Source: Micrococcus terreus (GTDB lineage: Bacteria; Actinomycetota; Actinomycetes; Actinomycetales; Micrococcaceae). Taken from it: a stretch of 64,000 bases of DNA. Shown piece after piece: positions 39,405 through 47,957 of this stretch; position 1 is the first letter of the stretch, and the number at the start of each line of letters is the position of its first letter. The stretch covers positions 372,001 through 436,000 of the forward strand of contig NZ_FPCG01000002.1 of assembly GCF_900116905.1 (NCBI RefSeq). Reading direction: 5' to 3'. Both the position numbers and the translations under genes were made by a program. Below the pieces are notes generated by a model that saw only the letters and a program-made list of their open reading frames with translations, did not search any database and was not told the DNA's origin.

Positions 39405-40565
39405 TCAGAGTCCCAGGTCGCGGGCGATCAGCATCAGCTGCACCTCAGTGGTGCCCTCGCCGATCTCCAGGATCTTGGAGTCACGGTAGTGGCGGGCCAC
39501 CAGCGACTCGTTGACGAAGCCGTACCCGCCGAACACCTGGGTGGCGTCGCGGGCGTTGTCCATGGCGGCCTCGCCGGCCACCAGCTTGGCGATCGCCGCC
39601 TCGGTCTTGAACGGCTGGCCGGCCAGCATCTTCGCCGCCGCCGCGTAGTACGCCAGGCGGGCGGTGTGCACGCGGGTCTGCATGCGGGCGATCTTGAACT
39701 GGATGGCCTGGTAGGACCCGATGTTCCGGCCGAAGGCCTGACGCTCCTTCGCATACCGCACCGAGGCCTCCACGCAGCCCTGCGCGGCACCGGTGGCCAG
39801 GGCGGCGATCGCGATCCGGCCCTCGTCCAGGATGGACAGGAAGTTGGCGTAGCCGCGGCCCCGCTCGCCCAGCAGGTTCTCCTCCGGCACCCGGGCGTCC
39901 TGGAAGGAGAGCGGGTGGGTGTCCGAGGCGTTCCAGCCGACCTTGTTGTAGGCCTTCTCGGCACGGAAGCCGGGGGTGTCCGTGGGGACCAGGATGGTGG
40001 AGATCTCCGGCTTCATCTGACCGTCGCGGCCCTCCCGCTGGCCGGTGACCGCGGTGACGGTGACCAACCGGGTGATGTCCGTGCCGGAGTTGGTGATGAA
40101 CTCCTTGGAGCCGTTGATCACCCAGTGACCGTCCTCCAGCCGGGCGGTGGTGCGGGTGCCCCCGGCGTCGGATCCGGCACCGGGCTCGGTCAGGCCGAAG
40201 GCGGCGAGCGCCTGGCCGGAGGTGAGCTGGGGCAGCCACTGCTCCTTCTGGGCCTGCGTGCCGAAGCGGTAGACGGGCATGGCCCCGAGGGAGACACCGG
40301 CCTCCAGGGTGATGGCCACGGACTGGTCCACCCGGCCCAGCTGCTCCAGAGCCAGGGCCAGGGCGAAGTAGTCCCCGCCCATGCCGCCGTGCTCCTCGGG
40401 GAAGGGCAGGCCGAACAGGCCCATCTCCCCCATCTGGCGGATCACCTCGTAGGGGAAGGTGTGGGTCTCGTCGTGGTGGGCGGAGACCGGGGCCACCACC
40501 TCGTCGGCGAACTCGCGGACGGTGTCCGAGAGGGCCTGGTAGTCCTCGTCCAGTTCCAGATTCAT
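39405..40565 (-). CDS. Acyl-CoA dehydrogenase of the leucine/branched-chain cluster
   Basis: FAD-dependent alpha-beta dehydrogenation of acyl-CoA. 386 aa from the ATG at 40565 (MNLELDEDYQAL). Motifs include LTEPGAGSDAGG, NGSKEFITNSG, RQAFGRNIGSYQAIQFKIARM and QVFGGYGF. The end IGEGTTEVQLMLIARDLGL has Glu370 at the catalytic-base position of short/medium-chain enzymes, whereas isovaleryl-CoA dehydrogenases place the base elsewhere. The cluster suggests isovaleryl-CoA (FadE19-like), but isobutyryl- or 2-methylbutyryl-CoA is possible. It is in the same transcript as the carboxylase genes. Confidence 0.9.
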   Translation of the reverse strand: MNLELDEDYQALSDTVREFADEVVAPVSAHHDETHTFPYEVIRQMGEMGLFGLPFPEEHGGMGGDYFALALALEQLGRVDQSVAITLEAGVSLGAMPVYRFGTQAQKEQWLPQLTSGQALAAFGLTEPGAGSDAGGTRTTARLEDGHWVINGSKEFITNSGTDITRLVTVTAVTGQREGRDGQMKPEISTILVPTDTPGFRAEKAYNKVGWNASDTHPLSFQDARVPEENLLGERGRGYANFLSILDEGRIAIAALATGAAQGCVEASVRYAKERQAFGRNIGSYQAIQFKIARMQTRVHTARLAYYAAAAKMLAGQPFKTEAAIAKLVAGEAAMDNARDATQVFGGYGFVNESLVARHYRDSKILEIGEGTTEVQLMLIARDLGL

Positions 40566-40644
40566 GGGTGCCTCCTGGGCGGTGGTTCTCAGGGCGAATG
40601 CGGGGTGTGCAGTGGGGTGGTGCAGAGAGGTGCGGGGCTCGGTG

Positions 40645-42756
40645 TCAGACCGAGCCGTCCGCGGGCTGGACGGTGGCCAGGACCTGTCCCTTGCTGACCT
40701 GCTCGCCCACGCTGACATGGACGCTGACGGTGCCGTCCACACTGGCGGTCACGGGGTACTCCATCTTCATGGCCTCCACCCCCACCAGGGTCTGGCCGGC
40801 GGTGACGGTGTCTCCGTCCGCCACGGCCAGGGAGACGACGGTGCCCGGCATCGGGGAGGTGGCCTCGGGACCGCCCGGACCGGCCCCTCCCCCGGCGGTG
40901 CCCAGTGCTCGGCGCACTCGGTCCTGACGGGTCAGTGCCGTGGCGGTGAAGCTGTGCCCGCCGTGCGAGACGTGGGCGGCCGGTCTGCCGTCGACGGTCC
41001 CCAGGCGGACCTCGGGTTCAGTCGCTGTGCCTGCACCGTCCTGGCCGCCCGGCACACCCTCGGCAGGGACCTGCACGGCCTCGCCGTCGATCTCCAGCCA
41101 GCGCTCCGCGGAGACCCGGCCGGTGGCCCGCCAGCCGTCCAGTCGCCACGCCCCGCTCAGGTGACCCGAGGCCGAGCCGAGCCGGGCCTGCGCCGGTGCG
41201 TGGCCGTCGTCGGGAGCTGCGTCCTGGACGGCTCCGCCGAGGGACCGTGCCGCGGACTGCAGGGCTGGACCGGTGGGCTGCGGGGTGATGAACGGGTCGC
41301 GCTCGTCCAGGAAGGTGGTGTGCAGGCGACCGGCGGACACGTCCGGGTCCGCGATCAGCTCACGCAGGTACGGGATGTTGGTGGTCAGCCCCAGCACGGC
41401 GGTGTGGGCCAGGGCCTGGTCCAGCCGAGCCAGTGCCTCGGCACGATCGGCGCCATGGGTGATCACCTTGGCGATCATGGGGTCATAGTGTGAGCTGACC
41501 TCGCCCGGTCCGTCCAGCGAGCTGTCCACGCGCACGCCCGGGCCGGAGGGAAGCACGACGTCGGCCACGTCACCGACCGCGGGCAGGAATCCCTGGGCAG
41601 GGTCCTCGGCATAGACACGGGCCTCGATCGCATGGCCCTCCAGGGTCAGATCAGCGGAGGCGAAGGGCAGGGCCTGGCCGGCGGCGATGCGCACCTGCCA
41701 TTCCACCAGGTCCAGCGGGTCTCCGTTCCAGCGGATGACCTCCTCGGTCACGGGGTGCTCGACCTGCAGGCGGGTGTTCATCTCCATGAAGAAGAACTCC
41801 TGAGGGTTCTCATCTGAGACCAGGAACTCCACCGTCCCCGCTCCCAGATACTGCACCGACCGCGCGGCGTCCACGGCGGCCTGCCCCATGCGCTCGCGCA
41901 GCTCCGGACCGTCCGGAAGGTTCTCGAACAGCGGCGCGGGGGCCTCTTCGATCACCTTCTGGTGGCGGCGCTGCAGGGAGCACTCGCGTTCGGCCAGGTG
42001 CACCGCGTGCCCCGGGGAGTCGGCCAGGACCTGGACCTCGATGTGCCGTGGCCGCCGGACCAGACGTTCCAGGAACAGGGTGTCGTCGCCGAAGGCGCTG
42101 CGGGCGGTGCGTCGGGCGCTGGCCAGGGCCTCCGGGAGCTGCTCGGCGCTCTCGACGGCGAACATGCCCTTGCCGCCGCCTCCGGCCGAGGGCTTGATCA
42201 GCAGCGGGAACCCCACGTCCTGGGCGGCGTCCAGCAGCTGCTGATCGCTCAGTCCCGGCTCGGCGATGCCGGGGACCACCGGGACGCCGTGGGCGGTGAC
42301 GTGCTGCTTGGAGCGGATCTTGTCCCCCATGGCGTGCAGAGAGTCCACGCTGGGGCCGATGAAGGTGATCCCGGCCTGGTCCAGGGCGCGCGCGAAGTCC
42401 ACGTTCTCCGAGAGGAAGCCGTAGCCGGGATGGACGGCCTGGGCCCCGGAACGGCGGCAGGCCTCGATGACCGCGTCGATGTCCAGGTAGCTCTGGGCGG
42501 CCGGGGCCGGCCCCACCCGCTCGGCGTGATCGGCCTCACGGACGTGGAGTGCCTCGGTGTCCGCATCCGAGTGGATGGCCACCGAGCGGATCCCCAGGCG
42601 GCGCAGGGTGCGGATGATGCGCACGGCGATCTCGCCGCGATTGGCCACCAGGACGGTGTCGAAGAGGGGCTGGACGTCGGCGCTCACAGGGCTCACATCA
42701 CTCACAAGGTCGGCAGGGCTGTTGGGGGTCTGGGTCATCGGAGCTGCACCGGTCAC
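40645..42756 (-). CDS. accA1: Acyl-CoA carboxylase alpha subunit (biotin carboxylase plus biotin carrier)
   Basis: 703 aa. The biotin carboxylase N-domain begins [28 protein letters not shown]-grasp residues include [42 protein letters not shown] and [15 protein letters not shown]. The variable linker is followed by a biotinyl domain with [10 protein letters not shown]; the biotinylated lysine is near residue 661. By synteny it matches AccA1, the methylcrotonyl-CoA carboxylase alpha subunit. The GTG at 42756 overlaps the beta-subunit stop as GTGA; an ATG at 42738 is an alternative start. Confidence 0.93.
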   Translation of the reverse strand: MTGAAPMTQTPNSPADLVSDVSPVSADVQPLFDTVLVANRGEIAVRIIRTLRRLGIRSVAIHSDADTEALHVREADHAERVGPAPAAQSYLDIDAVIEACRRSGAQAVHPGYGFLSENVDFARALDQAGITFIGPSVDSLHAMGDKIRSKQHVTAHGVPVVPGIAEPGLSDQQLLDAAQDVGFPLLIKPSAGGGGKGMFAVESAEQLPEALASARRTARSAFGDDTLFLERLVRRPRHIEVQVLADSPGHAVHLAERECSLQRRHQKVIEEAPAPLFENLPDGPELRERMGQAAVDAARSVQYLGAGTVEFLVSDENPQEFFFMEMNTRLQVEHPVTEEVIRWNGDPLDLVEWQVRIAAGQALPFASADLTLEGHAIEARVYAEDPAQGFLPAVGDVADVVLPSGPGVRVDSSLDGPGEVSSHYDPMIAKVITHGADRAEALARLDQALAHTAVLGLTTNIPYLRELIADPDVSAGRLHTTFLDERDPFITPQPTGPALQSAARSLGGAVQDAAPDDGHAPAQARLGSASGHLSGAWRLDGWRATGRVSAERWLEIDGEAVQVPAEGVPGGQDGAGTATEPEVRLGTVDGRPAAHVSHGGHSFTATALTRQDRVRRALGTAGGGAGPGGPEATSPMPGTVVSLAVADGDTVTAGQTLVGVEAMKMEYPVTASVDGTVSVHVSVGEQVSKGQVLATVQPADGSV

Positions 42757-44375
42757 ATGCGGAACAGGCCGAAGGAGGTGTCCGGCAGCGGTGCCCGGGA
42801 CACCACATCCAGGGCCATGCCGAGCACGCGGCGCGTGTCCGCGGGGTCGATGATGCCGTCGTCCCAGAGACGCGCCGTGGAGTAGTAGGGGTTGCCCTGG
42901 TGCTCGTACTGCTCACGGATGGGCGCCTTGAACTGCTCCTCGTCCTCGGCACTCCAGGACTGCCCACGCCCGTCGTACTGGTCGCGCTTGACCGTGGCCA
43001 GCACAGAGGACGCCTGGTTGCCGCCCATCACGGAGATGCGCGCGGCCGGCCACATCCACAGGAACCGGGGCGAGTACGCCCGCCCGCACATCGAGTAGTT
43101 GCCGGCCCCGAAGGATCCTCCGATCACCACGGTCAGCTTGGGCACCCGGCAGGTGGCCACGGCGGTGACCATCTTGGCCCCGTGCCGGGCGATGCCGCCG
43201 GCCTCGGCGTCCCGACCGACCATGAATCCGGAGATGTTCTGCAGGAACAGCAGCGGGATCCCGCGCTGGTCGCAGAGCTCGATGAAGTGAGCCCCCTTCT
43301 GAGCCGACTCAGAGAACAGCACGCCGTTGTTGGCCACGATCCCCACCGGGTGGCCGTGGATCGAGGCGAAGCCGGTGACCAGAGTGTCCCCGTAGGAGGC
43401 CTTGAACTCATGGAAGTCGCTGCCGTCCACCAGTCGGGCGATGACCTCATGGACGTCATAGGAGGCGTTCACATCCGTGGGGACCGCCCCGTAGAGGTGC
43501 TCGGGGTCCACCGCCGGTTCGGCGTACTGCTGGGCCACCGCCCATGCGGCCTCCGGGGTGGGCGGGAGCGTGTCCACGATGTCCCGGACGATCTCCAGTG
43601 CGTGGTCGTCGTCCTCGGCCAGGTGGTCCACCACGCCTGAGACCTCGGCGTGCAGCTGACCGCCACCCAGCTCCTCGGCAGTGACGACCTCACCGATCGC
43701 GGCCTTCACCAGCGGCGGCCCGCCCAGGAAGATGGTGCCCTGGTTCCGCACGATCACCGTCTCGTCGCTCATCGCGGGGACGTAGGCGCCACCGGCGGTG
43801 CACGAACCCATGACGCAGGCGATCTGAGGGATCTTCGCCGCGGACATCTGGGCCTGGTTGAAGAAGATGCGGCCGAAGTGCTCGCGGTCCGGGAACACCT
43901 CGTCCTGCTGCGGCAGGAACGCCCCGCCGGAGTCCACCAGGTACAGGCAGGGCAGCCGGTTCTCCAGGGCGATCTCCTGGGCGCGCAGGTGCTTCTTGAC
44001 CGTCATCGGGAAGTAGGTGCCGCCCTTGACCGTGGCGTCGTTGCAGACCACCATCACCAGCCGACTGCGCACCACGCCGATGCCCGCGATCACGCCGGCG
44101 GCGGGTGCGGCGTCGTCGTACATGCCGTGGGCGGCCAGCGCACCGATCTCCAGGAACGGCGAGCCCTCATCCAGCACGCGGCGCACCCGGTCCCGGGGCA
44201 GCAGCTTGCCGCGCTGGACATGCCGGTCGCGGGAGGACTCGGGGCCTCCGAGCGCGGCGGTCTCCAGACGCCGGTGCAGGTCCTCGGCCAGCTCCCGCTG
44301 AGCTCGGTCGTTGGACCGGTACTGGTCCGAGGACGGGTCCACCGTGGAGGACAGCACCGTCAGCGTGGTCGTCAT
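42753..44375 (-). CDS. accD1: Acyl-CoA carboxylase beta subunit (carboxyltransferase)
   Basis: 540 aa. The carboxyltransferase N-half shows [38 protein letters not shown] and [18 protein letters not shown]. The C-half shows [23 protein letters not shown] and [20 protein letters not shown]. These fit the methylcrotonyl-CoA/AccD1 subgroup. With the alpha subunit it would carboxylate 3-methylcrotonyl-CoA from leucine. It is the first gene of the minus-strand leucine transcript, behind a TTGACA promoter at 44432-44461. Confidence 0.94.
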   Translation of the reverse strand: MTTTLTVLSSTVDPSSDQYRSNDRAQRELAEDLHRRLETAALGGPESSRDRHVQRGKLLPRDRVRRVLDEGSPFLEIGALAAHGMYDDAAPAAGVIAGIGVVRSRLVMVVCNDATVKGGTYFPMTVKKHLRAQEIALENRLPCLYLVDSGGAFLPQQDEVFPDREHFGRIFFNQAQMSAAKIPQIACVMGSCTAGGAYVPAMSDETVIVRNQGTIFLGGPPLVKAAIGEVVTAEELGGGQLHAEVSGVVDHLAEDDDHALEIVRDIVDTLPPTPEAAWAVAQQYAEPAVDPEHLYGAVPTDVNASYDVHEVIARLVDGSDFHEFKASYGDTLVTGFASIHGHPVGIVANNGVLFSESAQKGAHFIELCDQRGIPLLFLQNISGFMVGRDAEAGGIARHGAKMVTAVATCRVPKLTVVIGGSFGAGNYSMCGRAYSPRFLWMWPAARISVMGGNQASSVLATVKRDQYDGRGQSWSAEDEEQFKAPIREQYEHQGNPYYSTARLWDDGIIDPADTRRVLGMALDVVSRAPLPDTSFGLFRM

Positions 44376-44431
44376 GCCTGGTTCCGCCCGTCCTGATTCA
44401 GTGAATGATTCTTAACCGAAGTCACGCCGCC

Positions 44432-44461
44432 AGCGTAGGTGTGTGACATCACAGGTGTCAA
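44432..44461 (-). promoter_or_regulatory. Promoter of the carboxylase/acyl-CoA dehydrogenase operon
   Basis: On the minus strand TTGACA (44461-44456), an 18-nt spacer and TACGCT (44437-44432) form the best sigma-70-type promoter seen in the window, 57 nt before the accD1 start. The spacer holds TGTGATGTCACA, a partial palindrome that could bind a regulator. Confidence 0.6.
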
Positions 44462-44509
44462 CGCAATGCCCCGCCAGACAGACCGCAGCCCCGTGATCCC
44501 GGACGATCA

Positions 44510-44538
44510 TGGACACCCATCACCCAGAGGACTACCGT
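44510..44538 (+). promoter_or_regulatory. Promoter of the MaoC/acyl-CoA synthetase/TetR operon
   Basis: TGGACA (44510-44515), a 17-nt spacer and TACCGT (44533-44538). The predicted transcript start falls inside the large palindrome at 44537-44570, which suggests direct repression. Confidence 0.45.
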
Positions 44539-44570
44539 GGTTCCAGTTATCAGTCGATAACTGGAACCAC
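44537..44570. promoter_or_regulatory. Perfect 34-nt palindrome, candidate TetR operator
   Basis: Arms GTGGTTCCAGTTATC and GATAACTGGAACCAC (15 bp, no mismatch) surround AGTC. The site overlaps the -10 and start point of the plus-strand operon, which ends with a tetR gene, so that regulator is the natural candidate ligand-responsive repressor. The sequence is AT-richer than its surroundings. It could also control the divergent carboxylase promoter 76 nt away. The binding protein is inference. Confidence 0.7.
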
Positions 44571-44586
44571 AGGAACGAGGTTTGAC

Positions 44587-45027
44587 ATGCTCACCGGATC
44601 CTTCCGCGACCTGCAGGTCGGACAGGTCCAGGGCTCGCGGTCCAAGGTCCTCTCCCAGGACGTGATCGAGGCCTTCGCCGAGATCAGCGAAGACCGCCAC
44701 CCCCTGCACCTGGATGAGCAGTATGCCGCCGACCATCGCTTCGGCCGCCGGATCGCCCATGGGGCACTGCTGATCTCCACGTTCCTGGGCCTGGTCGAGC
44801 TGGATCCGCGTCATTTCGTGGCGTTCTACGGGATCGATCGGCTCCGTTTCATCGGCCCGACCTTCTCCGGGGACACCATCCACGCCGAGACTGAGGTCGT
44901 CTCCATCGAGCCGCGTCCCCGTGACGGCGGGGAGCCCGAGTCGGCCGTCGTGACCTACACCGCCACGGTGTTCACCCAGCGGGACGAACCGGTCATGGTC
45001 GGCCAGTTCAAGATCCTCGCCCACTGA
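44587..45027 (+). CDS. MaoC-like (R)-enoyl-CoA hydratase
   Basis: 146 aa with the single hot-dog domain of R-hydratases. The motif FAEISEDRHPLHLDEQYAA keeps the aspartate (D36) and histidine (H41) pair; HPLH replaces the usual NPLH. It continues with FGRRIAHGALLISTFLGLV, which matches the R-hydratase overhang. The start MLTGSFRDL at 44587 has GAGG 6 nt upstream. It is first in the operon with acyl-CoA synthetase and TetR, so it may act on the same acyl-CoA chain, distinct from the 38864 MaoC protein. Confidence 0.88.
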   Translation: MLTGSFRDLQVGQVQGSRSKVLSQDVIEAFAEISEDRHPLHLDEQYAADHRFGRRIAHGALLISTFLGLVELDPRHFVAFYGIDRLRFIGPTFSGDTIHAETEVVSIEPRPRDGGEPESAVVTYTATVFTQRDEPVMVGQFKILAH

Positions 45028-45056
45028 GCCCGCCCGCCCCACCTCGGAGACGCACC

Positions 45057-46661
45057 ATGCCCGCACAGCCTCAGCCCTGGTGGCAGGACCTGGACACCAC
45101 ACCCTTCCACTGGCGCATCCCCCAGCAGTTCAACATCGCCACGGCCTGCCTGGAGACCGCCGACCCCGAGGACCTCGCCCTGGTGGTGGCCACCGAGGAC
45201 GGCCACCGCGAGACCACCTTCGGCCAGCTGCGCACTGAAACGCTGAGGCTGGCCCGGTGGATGCAGCAGGCCGGGCTGGAGCGTGGAGATCGGGTCGCCG
45301 TGCTGCTGCCCCAATGCCGCGAACTGGTGACCATGCATCTGGCCGCCTACGCGGTGGGCCTGGTGGTGGTCCCCCTGACCGTGAAATTCGGTCCCGACGC
45401 GGTGCGCTTCCGCCTCCAGGACTCCGGCAGCCGGACCGTGGTGCTCAGCGCCGCCGACCTGGACCGGTTCCAGGATGCGCTGGGGTCGTGCCCCGAGCTG
45501 GAGACGGTGGTGCTCACCGGCACCGACCTCCCGCATCATGGACACCTCAGCTATGACCAGCTCGTGGCCGAGCATGAGGAGGCAACCGACTACGGACGGA
45601 CGTCGGCCGAGGATCCGGCGCTGATCATCTACACCTCCGGGACCACCGGCAACCCGAAGGGGGCTCTGCACCCGCACCGCGTGCTCGCCGCCCATCTGCC
45701 CGGCGTGCGGATGACCCACGAGGCCTTTCCCCAGCCTGATGACCGCATGTGGACCCCGGCCGAGTGGGCCTGGATCGGCGGACTGCTGGATGTGCTCTTC
45801 CCGAGCCTGGCCTGCGGCGTCCCCGTGGTCGCCTCCACCGTGAAGTTCTCCCCCGAACTGGTCCGGCGACTGGTCGAGGAGCTCGGTGTGCGCAACGCCT
45901 TCCTGCCGCCCACCGCCCTGAAGCAGCTGCGGGCCTACGGACTCTCCCTCGGTGATCGGCGTCCCCGGACGGTGACCTCCGGCGGTGAGGCCCTCGGAGA
46001 GGAGCTGCAGGCCTGGGCGCGGGAGCACCTGGGCGTGCACGTCAATGAGTTCTACGGCCAGACGGAGATGAACATGGTCGTCGGCCAGGACCGCTCCAGC
46101 TGGGATCCGGCCCCCGGCAGCATGGGCCGGGCCGTCCCCGGGTTCACGGTGGCCGTGCTGGACCCCCTGGGCGAACCCCAGCCGCCGGGCGAGGTCGGCG
46201 AGCTCTGCGTGCAGACACCGAATCCCGGCGAGTTCCTCGGCTACTGGAACCAGCCGGAGAAGACGGCCGAGAAGTACCTGAACGGCCATCTGCGCACCGG
46301 GGATCTGGGCAGCATGGACGACGACGGCCACCTCACCTTCCACGGGCGGGTGGACGATGTCATCTCCTCGGCCGGCTATCGGATCGGACCGGGTGAGATC
46401 GAGGAGTCCCTGATGTCCCACCCTGCCGTGGTCCAGGCCGCGGTGATCGGCCTTCCCGATCCGGACCGGGGCGAGGTGGTCGCCGCCTACCTGGTCCTGC
46501 GCGAGGACACCGAGCCCACGGACGAACTGCGGGAGGAGCTGCGGCAGCACGTCAAGCACCGTCTGGCGTTCTACCAGTACCCTCGCGTTATCGAGTTCCG
46601 CGACGAGCTGCCGATGACGCCCACCGGGAAGATCCAGCGTCGGCTCCTGCGTCAGACCTGA
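45057..46661 (+). CDS. Acyl-CoA synthetase (AMP-forming, medium-chain/FadD35-like)
   Basis: 534 aa, adenylate-forming enzyme that activates a carboxylic acid to its CoA ester. The AMP motif IIYTSGTTGNPKGALHPHR is near 193-211. NEFYGQTEMNMVVG is motif A5, and GHLRTGDLGSMDDDGHLTFHGRVDDVISSAGYRIGPGEIE is the A7-A8 hinge. The catalytic lysine is in TPTGKIQRRLLRQT at the end. It resembles ACSM-type medium-chain synthetases and occupies the FadD35 position of the M. tuberculosis cluster. The ATG has GGAG 7 nt upstream. Confidence 0.92.
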   Translation: MPAQPQPWWQDLDTTPFHWRIPQQFNIATACLETADPEDLALVVATEDGHRETTFGQLRTETLRLARWMQQAGLERGDRVAVLLPQCRELVTMHLAAYAVGLVVVPLTVKFGPDAVRFRLQDSGSRTVVLSAADLDRFQDALGSCPELETVVLTGTDLPHHGHLSYDQLVAEHEEATDYGRTSAEDPALIIYTSGTTGNPKGALHPHRVLAAHLPGVRMTHEAFPQPDDRMWTPAEWAWIGGLLDVLFPSLACGVPVVASTVKFSPELVRRLVEELGVRNAFLPPTALKQLRAYGLSLGDRRPRTVTSGGEALGEELQAWAREHLGVHVNEFYGQTEMNMVVGQDRSSWDPAPGSMGRAVPGFTVAVLDPLGEPQPPGEVGELCVQTPNPGEFLGYWNQPEKTAEKYLNGHLRTGDLGSMDDDGHLTFHGRVDDVISSAGYRIGPGEIEESLMSHPAVVQAAVIGLPDPDRGEVVAAYLVLREDTEPTDELREELRQHVKHRLAFYQYPRVIEFRDELPMTPTGKIQRRLLRQT

Positions 46662-46705
46662 CCGGCCGACCCGCTTCCGCCGCCCCACCGACGAGACGAG
46701 ACACC

Positions 46706-47335
46706 GTGCCCCAGGCCCTGCCCGCCGACGCCTCCACCCCGCGTGCCGCCGCCAAGGCTGACCGACGCCAAGCCCTGCTCGCGGCCGCCGAGCGGCTCTT
46801 CGCCGAGCACGGGTATGAGGGGGTGCGCCTGGAGGACCTGGGAGCGGCCTGTGGGATCAGCGGACCGGGGATCTACCGTCATTTCTCCGGCAAGTCCGCC
46901 GTGCTGGGCACCCTGCTGGTGCGGGTGAGCCAGGACCTGCTGGACGGCGGGGAGCAGATCGAGCAGGAGGCCGAGCGGCTGGATCTGCCGCCGGAGCAGG
47001 TCCTGGCCCGGCTGACCACCTTCCAGACCGACTTCGCGTTGGACCACCGGGACATCATCACGGTCCAGTGGCGCGAGCGCCGCCACCTGGATCCTCCGGA
47101 CGCCCGCGAGGTGTCCCGCCTGCAGCGGACCTACATCGCCGTCTGGGCCCGTCAGCTGCTGCGTCTGCACCCCCACGAGGATCAGGCCACGGCCGTCTTC
47201 CGCGCCCAGGCGGCCTTCGGACTGATCAACTCGACCCCGCACTCGGTCCGCCGCTCCCACACCGACCGGGCCGGTCGTCGTCGTCTGCTGGCCGAACTGG
47301 CCCTGGCGGCGCTGGTGCACCCCGGCACCCCGTAG
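46706..47335 (+). CDS. TetR family transcriptional regulator
   Basis: 209 aa. The helix-turn-helix region VRLEDLGAACGISGPGIYRHFSGKSAVLGTLL (about residues 40-71) is a standard TetR_N. The C-terminal ligand domain is SACE_7040/Rv2506-like by context. The GTG start is 44 nt after the acyl-CoA synthetase. Its likely target is the palindrome at 44537-44570, with an acyl-CoA as inducer (inference). The gene is followed by a 77-nt gap before the GNAT gene. Confidence 0.92.
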   Translation: MPQALPADASTPRAAAKADRRQALLAAAERLFAEHGYEGVRLEDLGAACGISGPGIYRHFSGKSAVLGTLLVRVSQDLLDGGEQIEQEAERLDLPPEQVLARLTTFQTDFALDHRDIITVQWRERRHLDPPDAREVSRLQRTYIAVWARQLLRLHPHEDQATAVFRAQAAFGLINSTPHSVRRSHTDRAGRRRLLAELALAALVHPGTP

Positions 47336-47412
47336 AGTGGCACCAACCACAGTGTCCGATCGGCTTGGCCTGATCGACCACCCCCCGGTAGTGACGAGGA
47401 GGTCACCGACCC

Positions 47413-47877
47413 GTGCAGCTGCGTGAAGTCCGCACCGAGGATCTCGACTGTTTTTTCGAGCATCAGCAGGATCCCGAGGCCAACCTGATGGCCGCCTATG
47501 CCGCCCGCAACCCCAGTGATCGCGGTGTCTTCGACTATCACTGGTCCCGTCTGCTGCGTGACGAGGACACGATCGTGCGCACCATCGACCAGGACGGCGA
47601 AGTGGCCGGCGCCGTGCTCTGCCAGTTGGTGGACGGCGTCCCGGAGCTCTCCTTCTGGACCGCACGTCCGTTCTGGGGCCAGGGCATCACCACCGCCGCC
47701 GTGGACGCGTTCCTGGCCGAGTACCCCCAGCGCCCCATCACGGCGCGGGTCCCGGCGGACAACATCGGCTCCCAGAAGGTGCTCACCCGCCGCGGCTTCG
47801 CCGTGACCGGCGAGGAGCAGTCCTTCTCCAATGCCCGTGCTGAGGTCGTCACCGAACTGCTGATGCAGCTGAACTGA
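47413..47877 (+). CDS. GNAT family N-acetyltransferase
   Basis: 154 aa. LREVRTEDLDCFFEHQQDPEANLMAAY begins the domain, and SFWTARPFWGQGITTAAVDAFL and RVPADNIGSQKVLTRRGFAVTG form the acetyl-CoA binding half. The substrate is unknown. The GTG start has AGGAGG 10 nt upstream, a rather long spacing. It ends at a strong bidirectional terminator facing bkdC, and is probably not part of the acyl-CoA pathway. Confidence 0.87.
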   Translation: MQLREVRTEDLDCFFEHQQDPEANLMAAYAARNPSDRGVFDYHWSRLLRDEDTIVRTIDQDGEVAGAVLCQLVDGVPELSFWTARPFWGQGITTAAVDAFLAEYPQRPITARVPADNIGSQKVLTRRGFAVTGEEQSFSNARAEVVTELLMQLN

Positions 47878-47897
47878 CGCCCAGCCGGCGAAACACC

Positions 47898-47942
47898 ACG
47901 GCCGTGCCGCCCACTCCCTCGGGAGTCGGGCGGCACGGCCGT
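47898..47942. terminator. Bidirectional terminator between GNAT gene and bkdC
   Basis: ACGGCCGTGCCGCCC and GGGCGGCACGGCCGT make a perfect 15-bp stem. The 15-nt interior also holds ACTCCC/GGGAGT, giving an almost continuous hairpin. It lies 21 nt past the GNAT stop and 15 nt past the convergent bkdC stop. Confidence 0.85.
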
Positions 47943-47957
47943 CTGGGTGCCCGGGGT

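Noticed and set aside
44443-44454. TGTGACATCACA as a CRP site
   Set aside because: Half-sites are separated by 2 nt, not 6; it may bind another regulator but is not CRP-like.
45057-46661. Minus-strand open frame over the acyl-CoA synthetase gene
   Set aside because: The plus strand has all adenylation motifs; the minus-strand frame has none.
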